The notes beneath the pieces were generated by a model that worked only from the letters and a program-made list of their open reading frames with translations, was not told the origin of the DNA and ran no database searches. 64,000 nucleotides of DNA from Pseudomonas brassicacearum subsp. brassicacearum (GTDB lineage Bacteria > Pseudomonadota > Gammaproteobacteria > Pseudomonadales > Pseudomonadaceae). Positions 35,255 through 44,100 of the stretch are shown piece after piece. Numbering within the stretch: the first letter of the stretch is position 1; each line of letters starts with the position of its first letter. The DNA lies in contig NZ_VZPJ01000019.1 of NCBI RefSeq assembly GCF_008801605.1, positions 47,661 to 111,660 on the forward strand, given 5' to 3'. The translations under genes were made by a program, and so were the position numbers.

Positions 35255-36142
35255 TCAGCTGCGTCGTTCGACGATATAGCGCGCCAAGTCGCGCAACGGC
35301 TCGGCCGCCGCGTCAAAGGGTCGCAGCGCGGCCAGCGCCTGGTCGCGCAACTCCAGGGCGTAGGCCTTGGCGGCGTCGAGGCCGAGCAGGGCCGGATAGG
35401 TTGGCTTGTCGCGGGCGATGTCGGCGCCCTGGCGTTTGCCCAGGGTCTGGGTATCGCTTTCGACGTCGAGGATGTCGTCCTGCACCTGGAACGCCAGGCC
35501 GATGGCTCGGGCGTAGGTCTGCAAGGCTTGCAACTGGGCGGGCGTGGCCCGGCCGCTGGCCAGGGCACCGAGCCGGACGCTGGCCTCGATCAAGGCGCCG
35601 GTCTTGTGCCGGTGCATGTATTCCAGGGCGCTCTGGTCCAGCTTCAGGCCCACTGAGCCCAAATCGATGGCCTGGCCGCCGACCATTCCGGCAGGGCCTG
35701 CCGCCAGCGCCAGGGCGCTGACCATGTCCAGGCGAACCTGCGCCGGGCAATCGCTCAGGGCTGGATCCAACAGGGCGGTGAAGGCCAGGCTCTGCAAGCC
35801 GTCGCCGGCCAGGATCGCGCAGGCTTCGTCGAATTGCTTGTGAGTAGTGGGCTGGCCGCGCCGCAGGTCATCGTCGTCCATGGCCGGCAAATCGTCGTGC
35901 ACCAGCGAGTACGCGTGGATCAACTCCACCGCACAGGCGGCGCCGTTGGCCTGCTCGGCCTGGCCGCCCAAGGCTTCGCACGCGGCGTAGGCCAACAGCG
36001 GCCGCACACGCTTGCCGCCGTTCATCACGCTGTAGCGCATGGCTTCGTACAGGCGCGCCAGCTCCGGGCTCGGGGCGCTGAACAACGTCTCCAGTGCAGC
36101 ATTGACCCGGGCCTGGCTGCTGGCCTGATAGGCGCCGATCAT
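35255..36142 (-). CDS. ispA: Geranyl/farnesyl diphosphate synthase
   Basis: A 295-residue trans-prenyltransferase. The first aspartate-rich motif is DDLPAMDDDDLRRG and the second is QDDILDVE (DDxxD). GGKRVRPLLAY near the N-terminus binds diphosphate. Its product feeds ubiquinone and undecaprenyl phosphate synthesis. The start overlaps the xseB stop by 4 bases, and dxs follows downstream; the xseB-ispA-dxs order is widespread in gamma-proteobacteria. Confidence 0.95.
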   Translation of the reverse strand: MIGAYQASSQARVNAALETLFSAPSPELARLYEAMRYSVMNGGKRVRPLLAYAACEALGGQAEQANGAACAVELIHAYSLVHDDLPAMDDDDLRRGQPTTHKQFDEACAILAGDGLQSLAFTALLDPALSDCPAQVRLDMVSALALAAGPAGMVGGQAIDLGSVGLKLDQSALEYMHRHKTGALIEASVRLGALASGRATPAQLQALQTYARAIGLAFQVQDDILDVESDTQTLGKRQGADIARDKPTYPALLGLDAAKAYALELRDQALAALRPFDAAAEPLRDLARYIVERRS

Positions 36143-36381
36143 TCAGGCTGTTCCGCGTCGAAAGGCTCTTCGGTCAGCTCACCGTCACGTTCGAGCAGCA
36201 ATTGCACCTTCTGCTCGGCCTGGGCCAGCGCTGCCTGGCAGTCACGAGTCAAGCCGATACCTTGCTCGAAGGCGGTCAGCGAGTCTTCCAGCGACAATTC
36301 GCCGTTCTCCAGGCGTTCGACCAGCGTTTGCAGGTCGGCCAGAGATTGTTCGAAATCCAGTGCAGCTTTTTTGCGGGCCAT
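36139..36381 (-). CDS. xseB: Exodeoxyribonuclease VII small subunit
   Basis: An 80-residue helical subunit that tunes the XseA nuclease. The family motif FEQSLADLQTLVERLENGEL and the following LEDSLTAFEQGIGL are both present. It overlaps ispA by 4 bases and leads the xseB-ispA-dxs unit. XseA is not encoded in this window. Confidence 0.93.
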   Translation of the reverse strand: MARKKAALDFEQSLADLQTLVERLENGELSLEDSLTAFEQGIGLTRDCQAALAQAEQKVQLLLERDGELTEEPFDAEQPE

Positions 36382-36490
36382 GGCGGCTATTCCGGTTGAC
36401 TGTTAAACCGGCGCGACACTAGCAGACATGGGGTATTGGGGCAAATCAGGACCGCCGGGCGTCACCCCGATCAGCAAGGATGTCGGAACC

Positions 36491-36520
36491 TGTGGCGAGG
36501 GGATAAATCCCCTCGCCACA
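36491..36520. repeat. Perfect 30-base palindrome (second REP type)
   Basis: TGTGGCGAGGGGAT / ATCCCCTCGCCACA with an AA loop forms a perfect 14-base-pair stem. It sits between the fic stop and xseB, both on the minus strand, and could end the fic transcript. It is the pure form of the outer arms of the element at 62-122. Confidence 0.8.
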
Positions 36521-36527
36521 AATGATC

Positions 36528-37664
36528 TCAATCAGCGGGATAGTTTATTCGGTAACGGGTGCTGCGCCCGCCGCCGGGCATCCGCTCCAGGCAACCTTTC
36601 TCCAGCAGTTCCGCCAGGTGTCGCGTTGCTGTCGCCTTGGAGACCTTGGCCACGGCTTGATATTGAGTGGCGCTGATCCCCTGCCCGAAGCCTTTTTCGC
36701 CGCCATCGAGCAACCGGTTCAGCACTTTGGACTGTTCAGGCGTGAGTGCCGAAGCGCGATGGGCCTGCCAGAACCGGGTCTTGCCCAGCACGCTTTCGAT
36801 CTGTGTCATCGCTTTATGCAGGCTGCGCAACAGTGTCTGCAGGAACCAAGTCAGCCAGCCGGTGATATCCAGCGTGGCTTTCTGGCTGTTTTCCAGGATT
36901 CGGTAATAACCGGCGCGGTCGTCCAGGATGCTCACGGACATGGCGTAGAAACGGATCGCCTGAGCCTCACCCTGGGCCAATGCCAAATCGGTCAGGGTGC
37001 GGGTCAGGCGACCATTGCCATCGTCGAATGGATGCAGAGTAACAAACCAGAAATGAGCAATGCCGGCACGCAGTAGCGGATCGAGGCTGACCTGATGGCG
37101 ACTGGCTTCGAACCAGTCGACGAACGTTTGCAATTGCTGTTCAAGGCCCTGGCGAGGCGGCGCCTCGAAGTGAACGATAGGTCGGTCCAGCCTGCCCGAA
37201 ACCACTTGCATCGGTTCGTCACCGCGCAGCGCGCCTACGCGGATCTGTCGATAGGCAAGGTCGCTTGTTTGATCAGGGAACAACCACTCGTGCCATTCCA
37301 GCAAGCGTTCGACCGTCAGGGGCTGGTTGAAGTGCCGGGTCGCGTCCAGCAACAGGTTCGCCAAGCCTTCGCTGCGTTGGTTGACCGGCGTGTCGTCGAC
37401 GTGCTCGAGGCCCAGGCGGCGAGCGAGGGACGAGCGCACCGAGCCGACATTCAATTGTTCTCCTTCGATAGCCGAAGAGGTCACGATGTTTTGCAGCAAG
37501 GCATCCAGTTCGTTCTGGGCACTGAGCGAAGCCGTGACCGCGCCCGTCATTCCGAGCAATTGACCTTGTGTCTGCACGCATTCGCGTAGCAGGGGGGCCA
37601 ATGCTTCAGCTTGCCAGCGGAAGTCGGGCCAGTCGGGCTGTTGCCAGATCCAATGGGGTGTCAT
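36528..37664 (-). CDS. Fic-domain protein with C-terminal winged helix (class II, self-inhibited)
   Basis: A 378-residue protein. It has a Fic N-terminal domain carrying the inhibitory motif SSAIEG (Ser63, Glu67, Gly68, fitting (S/T)xxxE(G/N)), then the Fic core with an intact active site HPFDDGNGR (residues 211-219), and a C-terminal winged-helix domain of about 70 residues (KATATRHLAELLEKG, the recognition-helix region). Fic enzymes transfer AMP or other nucleotides to hydroxyl side chains; here the inhibitory helix keeps the enzyme off at rest. The start ATG at 37664 is chosen over an in-frame TTG at 37676. Two long palindromes just upstream suggest the protein regulates itself. Confidence 0.85.
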   Translation of the reverse strand: MTPHWIWQQPDWPDFRWQAEALAPLLRECVQTQGQLLGMTGAVTASLSAQNELDALLQNIVTSSAIEGEQLNVGSVRSSLARRLGLEHVDDTPVNQRSEGLANLLLDATRHFNQPLTVERLLEWHEWLFPDQTSDLAYRQIRVGALRGDEPMQVVSGRLDRPIVHFEAPPRQGLEQQLQTFVDWFEASRHQVSLDPLLRAGIAHFWFVTLHPFDDGNGRLTRTLTDLALAQGEAQAIRFYAMSVSILDDRAGYYRILENSQKATLDITGWLTWFLQTLLRSLHKAMTQIESVLGKTRFWQAHRASALTPEQSKVLNRLLDGGEKGFGQGISATQYQAVAKVSKATATRHLAELLEKGCLERMPGGGRSTRYRINYPAD

Positions 37665-37683
37665 GCGCCTGTCCAAAGATGAA

Positions 37684-37712
37684 TGAGCCGAATAATAGCG
37701 CTATTCGGCTCA
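37684..37712. promoter_or_regulatory. Palindromic operator 1 upstream of fic
   Basis: TGAGCCGAATA / TATTCGGCTCA: perfect 11-base arms around a 7-base spacer, 20 bases upstream of the fic start codon. Confidence 0.7.
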
Positions 37713-37717
37713 TTTTG

Positions 37718-37746
37718 TGAGCCGAATAGACCCTCTATTCGGCTCA
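37718..37746. promoter_or_regulatory. Palindromic operator 2 upstream of fic
   Basis: The same perfect 11-base arms and the same 7-base spacing, with a different spacer sequence, centred exactly 34 bases from operator 1. That the arms are kept while the spacers differ argues for protein binding rather than a recent duplication. Confidence 0.7.
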
Positions 37747-37836
37747 CGCCCCCCTCAGTACGTGATTTCCCACACAGAATCGTGCGTTCCCCGATTGTTA
37801 ATAATCCGCCGAATCGCTAACCTTCGCGCCATCTAC

Positions 37837-37856
37837 GGCCCCCTTGCGACGGGGCC
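37837..37856 (+). promoter_or_regulatory. GC hairpin in the mag leader
   Basis: GGCCCC, an 8-base loop, GGGGCC; 76 bases before the magA start. No U-run follows, so it is more likely a leader hairpin than a terminator. The 268-base gap between fic and magA otherwise holds only the fic operators. I could not identify a firm mag promoter. Confidence 0.35.
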
Positions 37857-37932
37857 TTCAGACGAAACCTGAATAATGACAAGCGCGCTGAGGATTGGCG
37901 CCGGGTTGCGTCGTGCATGGCAGGAGGCATAC

Positions 37933-38721
37933 GTGCGTTTTCTTTCTTTATTGATCGTGCTGATGGGCGCGCCGCTGGCGTGGGCGCAGCCTTCTGCCGA
38001 GATGTCGGAGCCGGTGGGCGGTTGGCGCTACAGCGGCTTGCTTGATCGCACCGAAAACCCGCAAGTCGCCTATCCCACACCGCCCATCGACCGGGGCGTG
38101 CAGCGCAATCGCACAATGATCGAGGGCCGGCTCAAGGCCATGGGCACGGCTCGCCAGCCCCACAGCCTGGCGGTCAACGGCAATCCACTGAATCTCTATA
38201 CCGACGACGACGGCCGTTTCGCCCGGCCGTATGCGTTCGGCGCCGGCTCCAACAGCGTCGAGGTGCGCAGCTCAGAAGGCCAGTCCCTCAAGCGCGTGCA
38301 ATTCTATGAAGCCAACAACCTGCGCACCCCGGCGCAGATCCGCGTGGTGCTGGGCTGGGACGATCCGAAGGCCGAACTCGATCTGCATATCGTCACACCC
38401 GACGGCCAACATGCGTTCTTCGGCCAACCGGCGCTGAGCAACGGCGGTGGTCTCGACCCGGATGGCGTCGATGGCCCCGGCCCTGAAATGTTCACCATGA
38501 CCGCGCCGATGCACGGCACCTACCTGGTCTACGTGAACTATTGGGGCAACTACGGCAGCGGTGGCTACAACTTCGATGAGACCAGTAACGAGAACGAGGT
38601 GATCACCTCGCAGATCAACCTGGTGCTCAACGAAAACACCGTCAATGAAAAACGCGAGACCTTTGTCGTGCCCCTGCGCGCCATTGGCGATCTGTTGCTG
38701 GTCAAGACTTTCAACTACTAA
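37933..38721 (+). CDS. magA: MagA-type DUF2135 protein (YfaP-like)
   Basis: A 262-residue secreted protein. Starting at GTG 37933, behind a strong AGGAGG site 5 bases upstream, gives a clean signal peptide (FLSLLIVLMGAPLAWAQP); an earlier in-frame ATG at 37876 has none. The body contains GWRYSGLLDR, the DUF2135 block (VVLGWDDPKAELDLHIVTPD, YLVYVNYWGNYGSGGY) and a VIGDLLLVKTF-like end. It is a paralogue of MagF at the other end of the operon. In P. aeruginosa MagA is part of an inner-membrane complex with MagB, MagF and the macroglobulin MagD, probably facing the periplasm. Confidence 0.85.
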   Translation: MRFLSLLIVLMGAPLAWAQPSAEMSEPVGGWRYSGLLDRTENPQVAYPTPPIDRGVQRNRTMIEGRLKAMGTARQPHSLAVNGNPLNLYTDDDGRFARPYAFGAGSNSVEVRSSEGQSLKRVQFYEANNLRTPAQIRVVLGWDDPKAELDLHIVTPDGQHAFFGQPALSNGGGLDPDGVDGPGPEMFTMTAPMHGTYLVYVNYWGNYGSGGYNFDETSNENEVITSQINLVLNENTVNEKRETFVVPLRAIGDLLLVKTFNY

Positions 38722-38750
38722 GTATCCGCTCCACGGATGAACAGGCCCTT

Positions 38751-40466
38751 GTGAATATGAGCGACAACACTGCTTCCCCGACCACGCCGACACCTGTCGC
38801 CAAACCTGTGCGCCGCTGGCCGGCGATACTGATCGGGCTGTGCCTGGTAGGCGGTGTGGCCGCCGGGCTGGGCTGGTTCATGAACAAGCCCAAGGCGCCG
38901 CCCATGGAGTTGGCGCTGGAGAAACTCGGCTTGAGCCGTCCCGACGGCTTGCTCGAGGCCCATTCCCTGAGCCAGTTGCCCAAGGACCTGTTGGCGGTGC
39001 CGTTCCTCAAGGCCACGCTCACCGAGGACTTCGTCTTCTATTACGAGGCCCATGCCGACCGTCTCGGGCTGATCGGCAGCCTGCGCCGGATCATCTACGA
39101 GCATGACCTCAAGCTGCAGGACAGCCTGATCGAAGAACTTTTCGACCAGCCGGCCGATGTCGCGCTGTGGCGCGGTGCGGACGGTCGCCTCAAGGATTTC
39201 CTGTTGGTGATGGATCGTGGTGGCCTGGCCAAGGTCCTGGAGCCGTTGGCGAAAGTCGCCCTGGACGACACTCAGTTGAGCAAGCTCAGCGACCTGAAGG
39301 TAGGCGGTGACGACGTCGCGCTCTACCAGCTCAGCTACAATGCCAGCAAATCCCTGGTCTTCGCCTCCCATGGCGACAAGCTGGTGGTGCTGTCCAACCC
39401 GACCAAGCTGTATGACCCAGCCAGCGGCTCCGCGGTTGAGCCGGGCAGCGTTTCGACGACCGCCCTGGCTGCCTTGCTCAATGGCGACAAACTGTTCCCC
39501 GAAGCCTTCGGCCTGCCGCCCAAGGCGCCGGAGGTCAAGCAACGCATCTCGGTCAACGCCAGCGTGCTCGCCATGGGCTACCAGCGGTTCATCCCGAACT
39601 TCGCCGGCTTGCGTTTCGACATGGACGACAAGGGTTGGCACAGCTTCCTGGCGATGGACGAGCTGGAAAACCAGCCGGACTTCGACTTCAAGCCGATCTG
39701 GCAAGCCATGCCCATGGGCGCCAGTGCCTGCGTGGCCTTGCCCCTGGCCGCCGAGCAACAGAAACCGTTGCTGGTAAAACTCGGTGCCGACGAAAAAGCC
39801 GCCCAGGCCATGGTCGACCATGTGGCCGGCGCAGCAGGCCTGTGCTGGTACGCCGATTCGCGCCTGTACACGCCGCTGCTGGTGGCGAGCCTGAATGAAG
39901 ACGACGGCAAGCTCGACGCCGACCTGGGCAACCTGTTCGGTTCGATGGTCGGTGCCTATGAAAACAACGTTGCCGAGCATGCATTCCCGGTGGTCGAGAA
40001 GCAGCAAGGCCCGACGCACCAGTGGCTGCGTCAGGTCAGCTCCAATTTCGGTCCCTACCTGGCCAAGGAAGCGGAACAGCCTGACGCGATTACCGGCAAG
40101 GCCTTCCTGCGGGTCAGCCTGGCGCGCCACGGTTCGACCTTGCTGTTCTCCCTCGATGACAAACTGGTGGACAAGGCCCTCGGCACCCTCGACAAACGCT
40201 TCCCGCCCATGGCCGACGTGGTGCCCAAGGACCTGCTGATGCCGGTCTACTTCGGCCCGGACTCCATGGCGCAACTGATGCAGCGCGAAACCCTCGACAG
40301 CTTGCCCCAGGACATGGAGCCGGTGTTCTACAACGCCGCGCAAACCTACCTGATCCCGAAACTGCGCACCCTCGGCGGCTACGGCAAATACGCCCTGACG
40401 TTGCCTGAAGGCAGCGAGCCGGATGGCCACTGGCAGTGGCTGCCGCTGGAATGGAAAGCGCTGTGA
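38751..40466 (+). CDS. magB: MagB-type DUF2138 membrane-anchored protein (YfaA-like)
   Basis: A 571-residue protein. One N-terminal membrane anchor (WPAILIGLCLVGGVAAGLGW, about residues 25-45) is preceded by a short cytoplasmic tail, so most of it lies in the periplasm. The rest matches the DUF2138/YfaA family, with no catalytic motif I recognise. In P. aeruginosa MagB anchors the MagD complex to the inner membrane. The start is either GTG 38751 or ATG 38757; both are plausible. The stop overlaps magC (GTGA). Confidence 0.85.
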   Translation: MNMSDNTASPTTPTPVAKPVRRWPAILIGLCLVGGVAAGLGWFMNKPKAPPMELALEKLGLSRPDGLLEAHSLSQLPKDLLAVPFLKATLTEDFVFYYEAHADRLGLIGSLRRIIYEHDLKLQDSLIEELFDQPADVALWRGADGRLKDFLLVMDRGGLAKVLEPLAKVALDDTQLSKLSDLKVGGDDVALYQLSYNASKSLVFASHGDKLVVLSNPTKLYDPASGSAVEPGSVSTTALAALLNGDKLFPEAFGLPPKAPEVKQRISVNASVLAMGYQRFIPNFAGLRFDMDDKGWHSFLAMDELENQPDFDFKPIWQAMPMGASACVALPLAAEQQKPLLVKLGADEKAAQAMVDHVAGAAGLCWYADSRLYTPLLVASLNEDDGKLDADLGNLFGSMVGAYENNVAEHAFPVVEKQQGPTHQWLRQVSSNFGPYLAKEAEQPDAITGKAFLRVSLARHGSTLLFSLDDKLVDKALGTLDKRFPPMADVVPKDLLMPVYFGPDSMAQLMQRETLDSLPQDMEPVFYNAAQTYLIPKLRTLGGYGKYALTLPEGSEPDGHWQWLPLEWKAL

Positions 40467-41110
40467 CAGCACTGATCCGCAACCCCGCGTTGACGCTGCT
40501 GCTGGCGTTGCTGCTCGGCGGGCCTGCGCTTGCCGTCGAGGCGCCGGCGTTGGACGTGCAGCAATCCCAGGTCTTTCGTGCCTGGTTCGTGCGCATCGCC
40601 CAGGAACAGCTGACCAAAGGCCCGAGCCCGCGCTGGTATCAGCAGGACTGCGCCGGGCTGGTGCGCTTTGCCGCCAACGAAGCGCTGAAGGTCCACGATG
40701 AAAAATGGCTGCGCAGCAATGGCCTGTCCAATCGCTACCTGCCGCCGGAACTGCCACTGAGCGATGCGCAACGGCGCCTCGCCCAGCAATGGCAGCAGGG
40801 CGGCGGCAAGGTCGGACCCTACGTCAACGCCATCAAGCTGATCCAGTTCAACAGTCACCTGGTGGGCCGCGATGTCGCCCAGGCCCGTCCCGGCGACCTG
40901 ATGTTCTTCGATCAGGGCGACGACCAGCACCTGATGATCTGGATGGGCCGCTACATCGCCTATCACACCGGCACCACAACCCCTACCGACAACGGCATGC
41001 GCTCCGCAAGCCTGCAACAACTCATGAACTGGAAGGACACCCGATGGATACCCGACGCAGCCAACCCCAACTTCATCGGCGTCTATCGACTCAACTTTCT
41101 CTCCCAATGA
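40463..41110 (+). CDS. magC: MagC-type DUF1175 protein (YfaT-like)
   Basis: A 215-residue secreted protein, signal peptide LTLLLALLLGGPALAVEA. It has the DUF1175 features: WYQQDCAGLVRFAANEAL (a Cys in an NlpC/P60-like setting), ARPGDLMFFDQGDDQHLMIW and IAYHTGTT. The Cys-His arrangement resembles NlpC/P60 cysteine hydrolases, so a peptidase or amidase role is possible; this is inference. I prefer the GTG start that overlaps the magB stop as GTGA; ATG 40451 is the alternative. Its stop overlaps magD as ATGA. Confidence 0.83.
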   Translation: MTALIRNPALTLLLALLLGGPALAVEAPALDVQQSQVFRAWFVRIAQEQLTKGPSPRWYQQDCAGLVRFAANEALKVHDEKWLRSNGLSNRYLPPELPLSDAQRRLAQQWQQGGGKVGPYVNAIKLIQFNSHLVGRDVAQARPGDLMFFDQGDDQHLMIWMGRYIAYHTGTTTPTDNGMRSASLQQLMNWKDTRWIPDAANPNFIGVYRLNFLSQ

Positions 41111-44100
41111 CCGGTGCCCGCATGCTGCGCTTGTGTTCAAAATTGCCCCTGCTGTTTGTCTTGTTGCTGGCACCTGTCGTGAACGCCGAAGATACGGTGG
41201 AGCCCAGCGGCTACACGCCGGTGTCCGGTGAAAGTTTCTTCCTGCTGGCCGACAGCAGCTTTGCCAGCGACGAGCAGGCCATGGTTCGCCTCGAAGCGCC
41301 GGGCCGCGACTACCGTCGATTCCGCATGGAGCCCTACGGCGGCGCCGATATCCGCGTCTATCGCATCGACAAGCCGCTGGATTTCCTCAAGCGCCAGAAG
41401 AACCTGCACCGCGTGGTCAGCGACGGCCAGTTCAAGGGCGAAGGCCTGTCGAACACCCTCGCGTACCTGTGGGACAACTGGTACCGCAAGTCTCGTCGGG
41501 TGATGCAACGGGCGTTTTCCTATGAGTCGCGCCTGCAAGTCATTGAAGAAGTGCCGGAACTGAGTGTCGGTGATGCCCTGGTCGCGCCGACCCCGTACGA
41601 CGCACCGCCACAATTCGCCTTGATCCCGGGCTTGCCGGTGGTCAGCCAGTTCCGTTATCCGCTCTGGGAAGCCAAGCCGATCCAGCCGCCCGCGGGCGTC
41701 AACCTGGCCGGCTCGTCCAGTGACTTCGTCAGCGTCGCGCCGGGCAACGTCTATGTACCGCTGGGCCAGTTGAAGCCAGGCCTGTACCTGGTGGAAGCGC
41801 TGATCGGCAAATACCGCGCGACCACCATGGTCTTCGTCTCCAACACCGTGGCGGTAAGCAAGATTGCCGGTGATGAATTGCTGGTCTGGGCCGCACGCAA
41901 GCATGAAGGGCGTTCGGTGCCCAAGGTCAACGTGCTGTGGACCGACGGCCTGGGCGTGATGAGCAGCGGTGCCACCGATGAAGACGGCCTGCTGCGCCTC
42001 AAGCACGTCAGCCCGGAGCGTTCCTTCGTCATCGGTGAAGATGAGGAGGGCGGGGTATTCGTCTCGGAAAACTTCTACTACGACAGCGAAATCTACGACA
42101 CCAAGCTCTATGCCTTCACCGACCGGCCGCTATACCGGCCAGGGGATTGGGTATCGCTGAAAATCGTCGGTCGTGAGTTCAAGAACGCCCGTGATTCGGT
42201 GCAACCGAGCGCCGCCGACGTCAATGTCAGCGTGCTGGACGCCACCGGTACCGAGCTGCAAACCCTGGCCCTGAAGCTCGACTCCAAGGCCGGCACCCAA
42301 GGCCGTTTCCAACTGCCGGAAAACGCCGTGGCCGGCGGTTATGAGCTGCGTTTCAGCTACAAGGACCAGCTCTACAGCAGCGCCTTTCGTGTCGCCGAAT
42401 ACATCAAGCCGCACTTCGAGATCGCCCTGAACCTGGCCAAGCAGGACTACCGCACCGGCGAGCCGGTCAAGGGCAACCTTGTGCTGCTGTACCCGGACGG
42501 CAAACCTGTGGTGAATGCCACGGTGAGCCTGAGCCTGCGCGCCCAGCAATTGTCGATGGTCGATAACGAGCTGCAATACCTGGGGCAATTCCCGGTCGAG
42601 CTGACCAGCAGCGAAGTGACCACCGATGCCAAGGGCAACGCGACCCTCGACTTGCCGGCCGCCGACAAGCCGAGCCGCTACACGCTCACCGTGTTTGCCA
42701 GCGATGGCGCGGCGTATCGGGTCAAGACCACCAAGGAAATCCTCATCGACCGTGGCGCGGCGAATTTCCGCCTGAGCGCTCCCCAGCGGTTCAGCGCCAC
42801 CGGCCAGAAGGTGTCGTTCAGCTACGCCAACGAAGGCGGCAACGAACAAGCCAAAGCCGTGACGCCAGGCAGCTACGCCTGGGTGCGCCTGGAAGACCAG
42901 AGCACCGGCGAAGGCAAACTGGCGGCCAAGGACAAGGGCTTCAGCCTGACCTTCGATCGCCCTGGCACCTACAACCTGACGCTCAAGGACGACCACGGCC
43001 GGGTCATTGGCGCCGCCGCCCATGCAGTGACCGGTGAAGGCATCAAGGCCGTGCCGGGCACTGTCGAGATCGTCTTCGACAAGCCTGAATACAAGACCGG
43101 TGACGAAGCGCTGGCGCTGATCACCTTCCCGGAGCCGGTCAGCGACGCGCTGCTGTCGCTTGAGCGGGACAAGGTCGAGGCCACGGCGCTGCTGTCCAAG
43201 GGCGGCGACTGGCTGAAGATGGAAAAGCTCAGCGACACCCAATACCGCGCGCGCATTGCCGTGAAGGATAACTTCGCGCCGAACCTGACCTTCTCGGTGC
43301 TGTACACCAAAGGCGGTCAGTACAGCTTCCAGAACGCCGGTATCAAGGTGGTCACGCCGCAGATCGACGTTGCCGTCGTCACTGACAAAGCCACCTACCG
43401 CCCAGGCGACACGGTGACCGTGGACCTGAGTACCCAGTTCGCTGGCAAGGCGATCCCGGCGCACCTGACGGTCAGCGTGGTGGACGAAATGGTCTACGCC
43501 CTGCAACCGGAAGTGGCCCCGACCATCGATCAGTTCTTCTATCACCCGCGTCGCAACAACGTGCGCACCAGTGCCAGCCTGTCGTTCATCAGCTACGACG
43601 TGGCACTGCCAGGCAGCCCTGGCGCGCCGGGCAAGGCCAACCGCAGCGAACGCGGGGTCAAGGTACTGGAGCGGCCACGTCGTGAAGACGTCGACACCGC
43701 TGCATGGCAGCCGGAGCTGGTCACTGACGCCAACGGCAAGGCCCGTTTCACCTTCAAGATGCCGGACTCGCTGACTCGCTGGCGCATCACGGCCAAGGCC
43801 ATTGCCGACGACGGCCAAGTGGGCCAGAAGAAGCAGTTCATCGCCTCGGAAAAACCGCTGTACCTGAAATGGAGCGGCCCGACCCGTTTCCGCACGGGCG
43901 ACAAGCCGCAACTGGGCCTGTTCGCGTTCAGCCAGTCTGAAAAACCACTGAAGGCCGAGCTGCTGATCCGCTACGCCGGCACTGAACAGCGCATGGCGGT
44001 GGACCTGAAAAACGGCATCAACTATGTGGCGCTGCCGGCCCTGGAACTGAGCAGTGGCGACTTGAGCGTGCAGTTGCAATTGAACGGCGAAACCCAGGAC

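Noticed and set aside
37837..37856. Rho-independent terminator before magA
   Set aside because: The GC stem is short and no U-run follows, so it does not fit a terminator.
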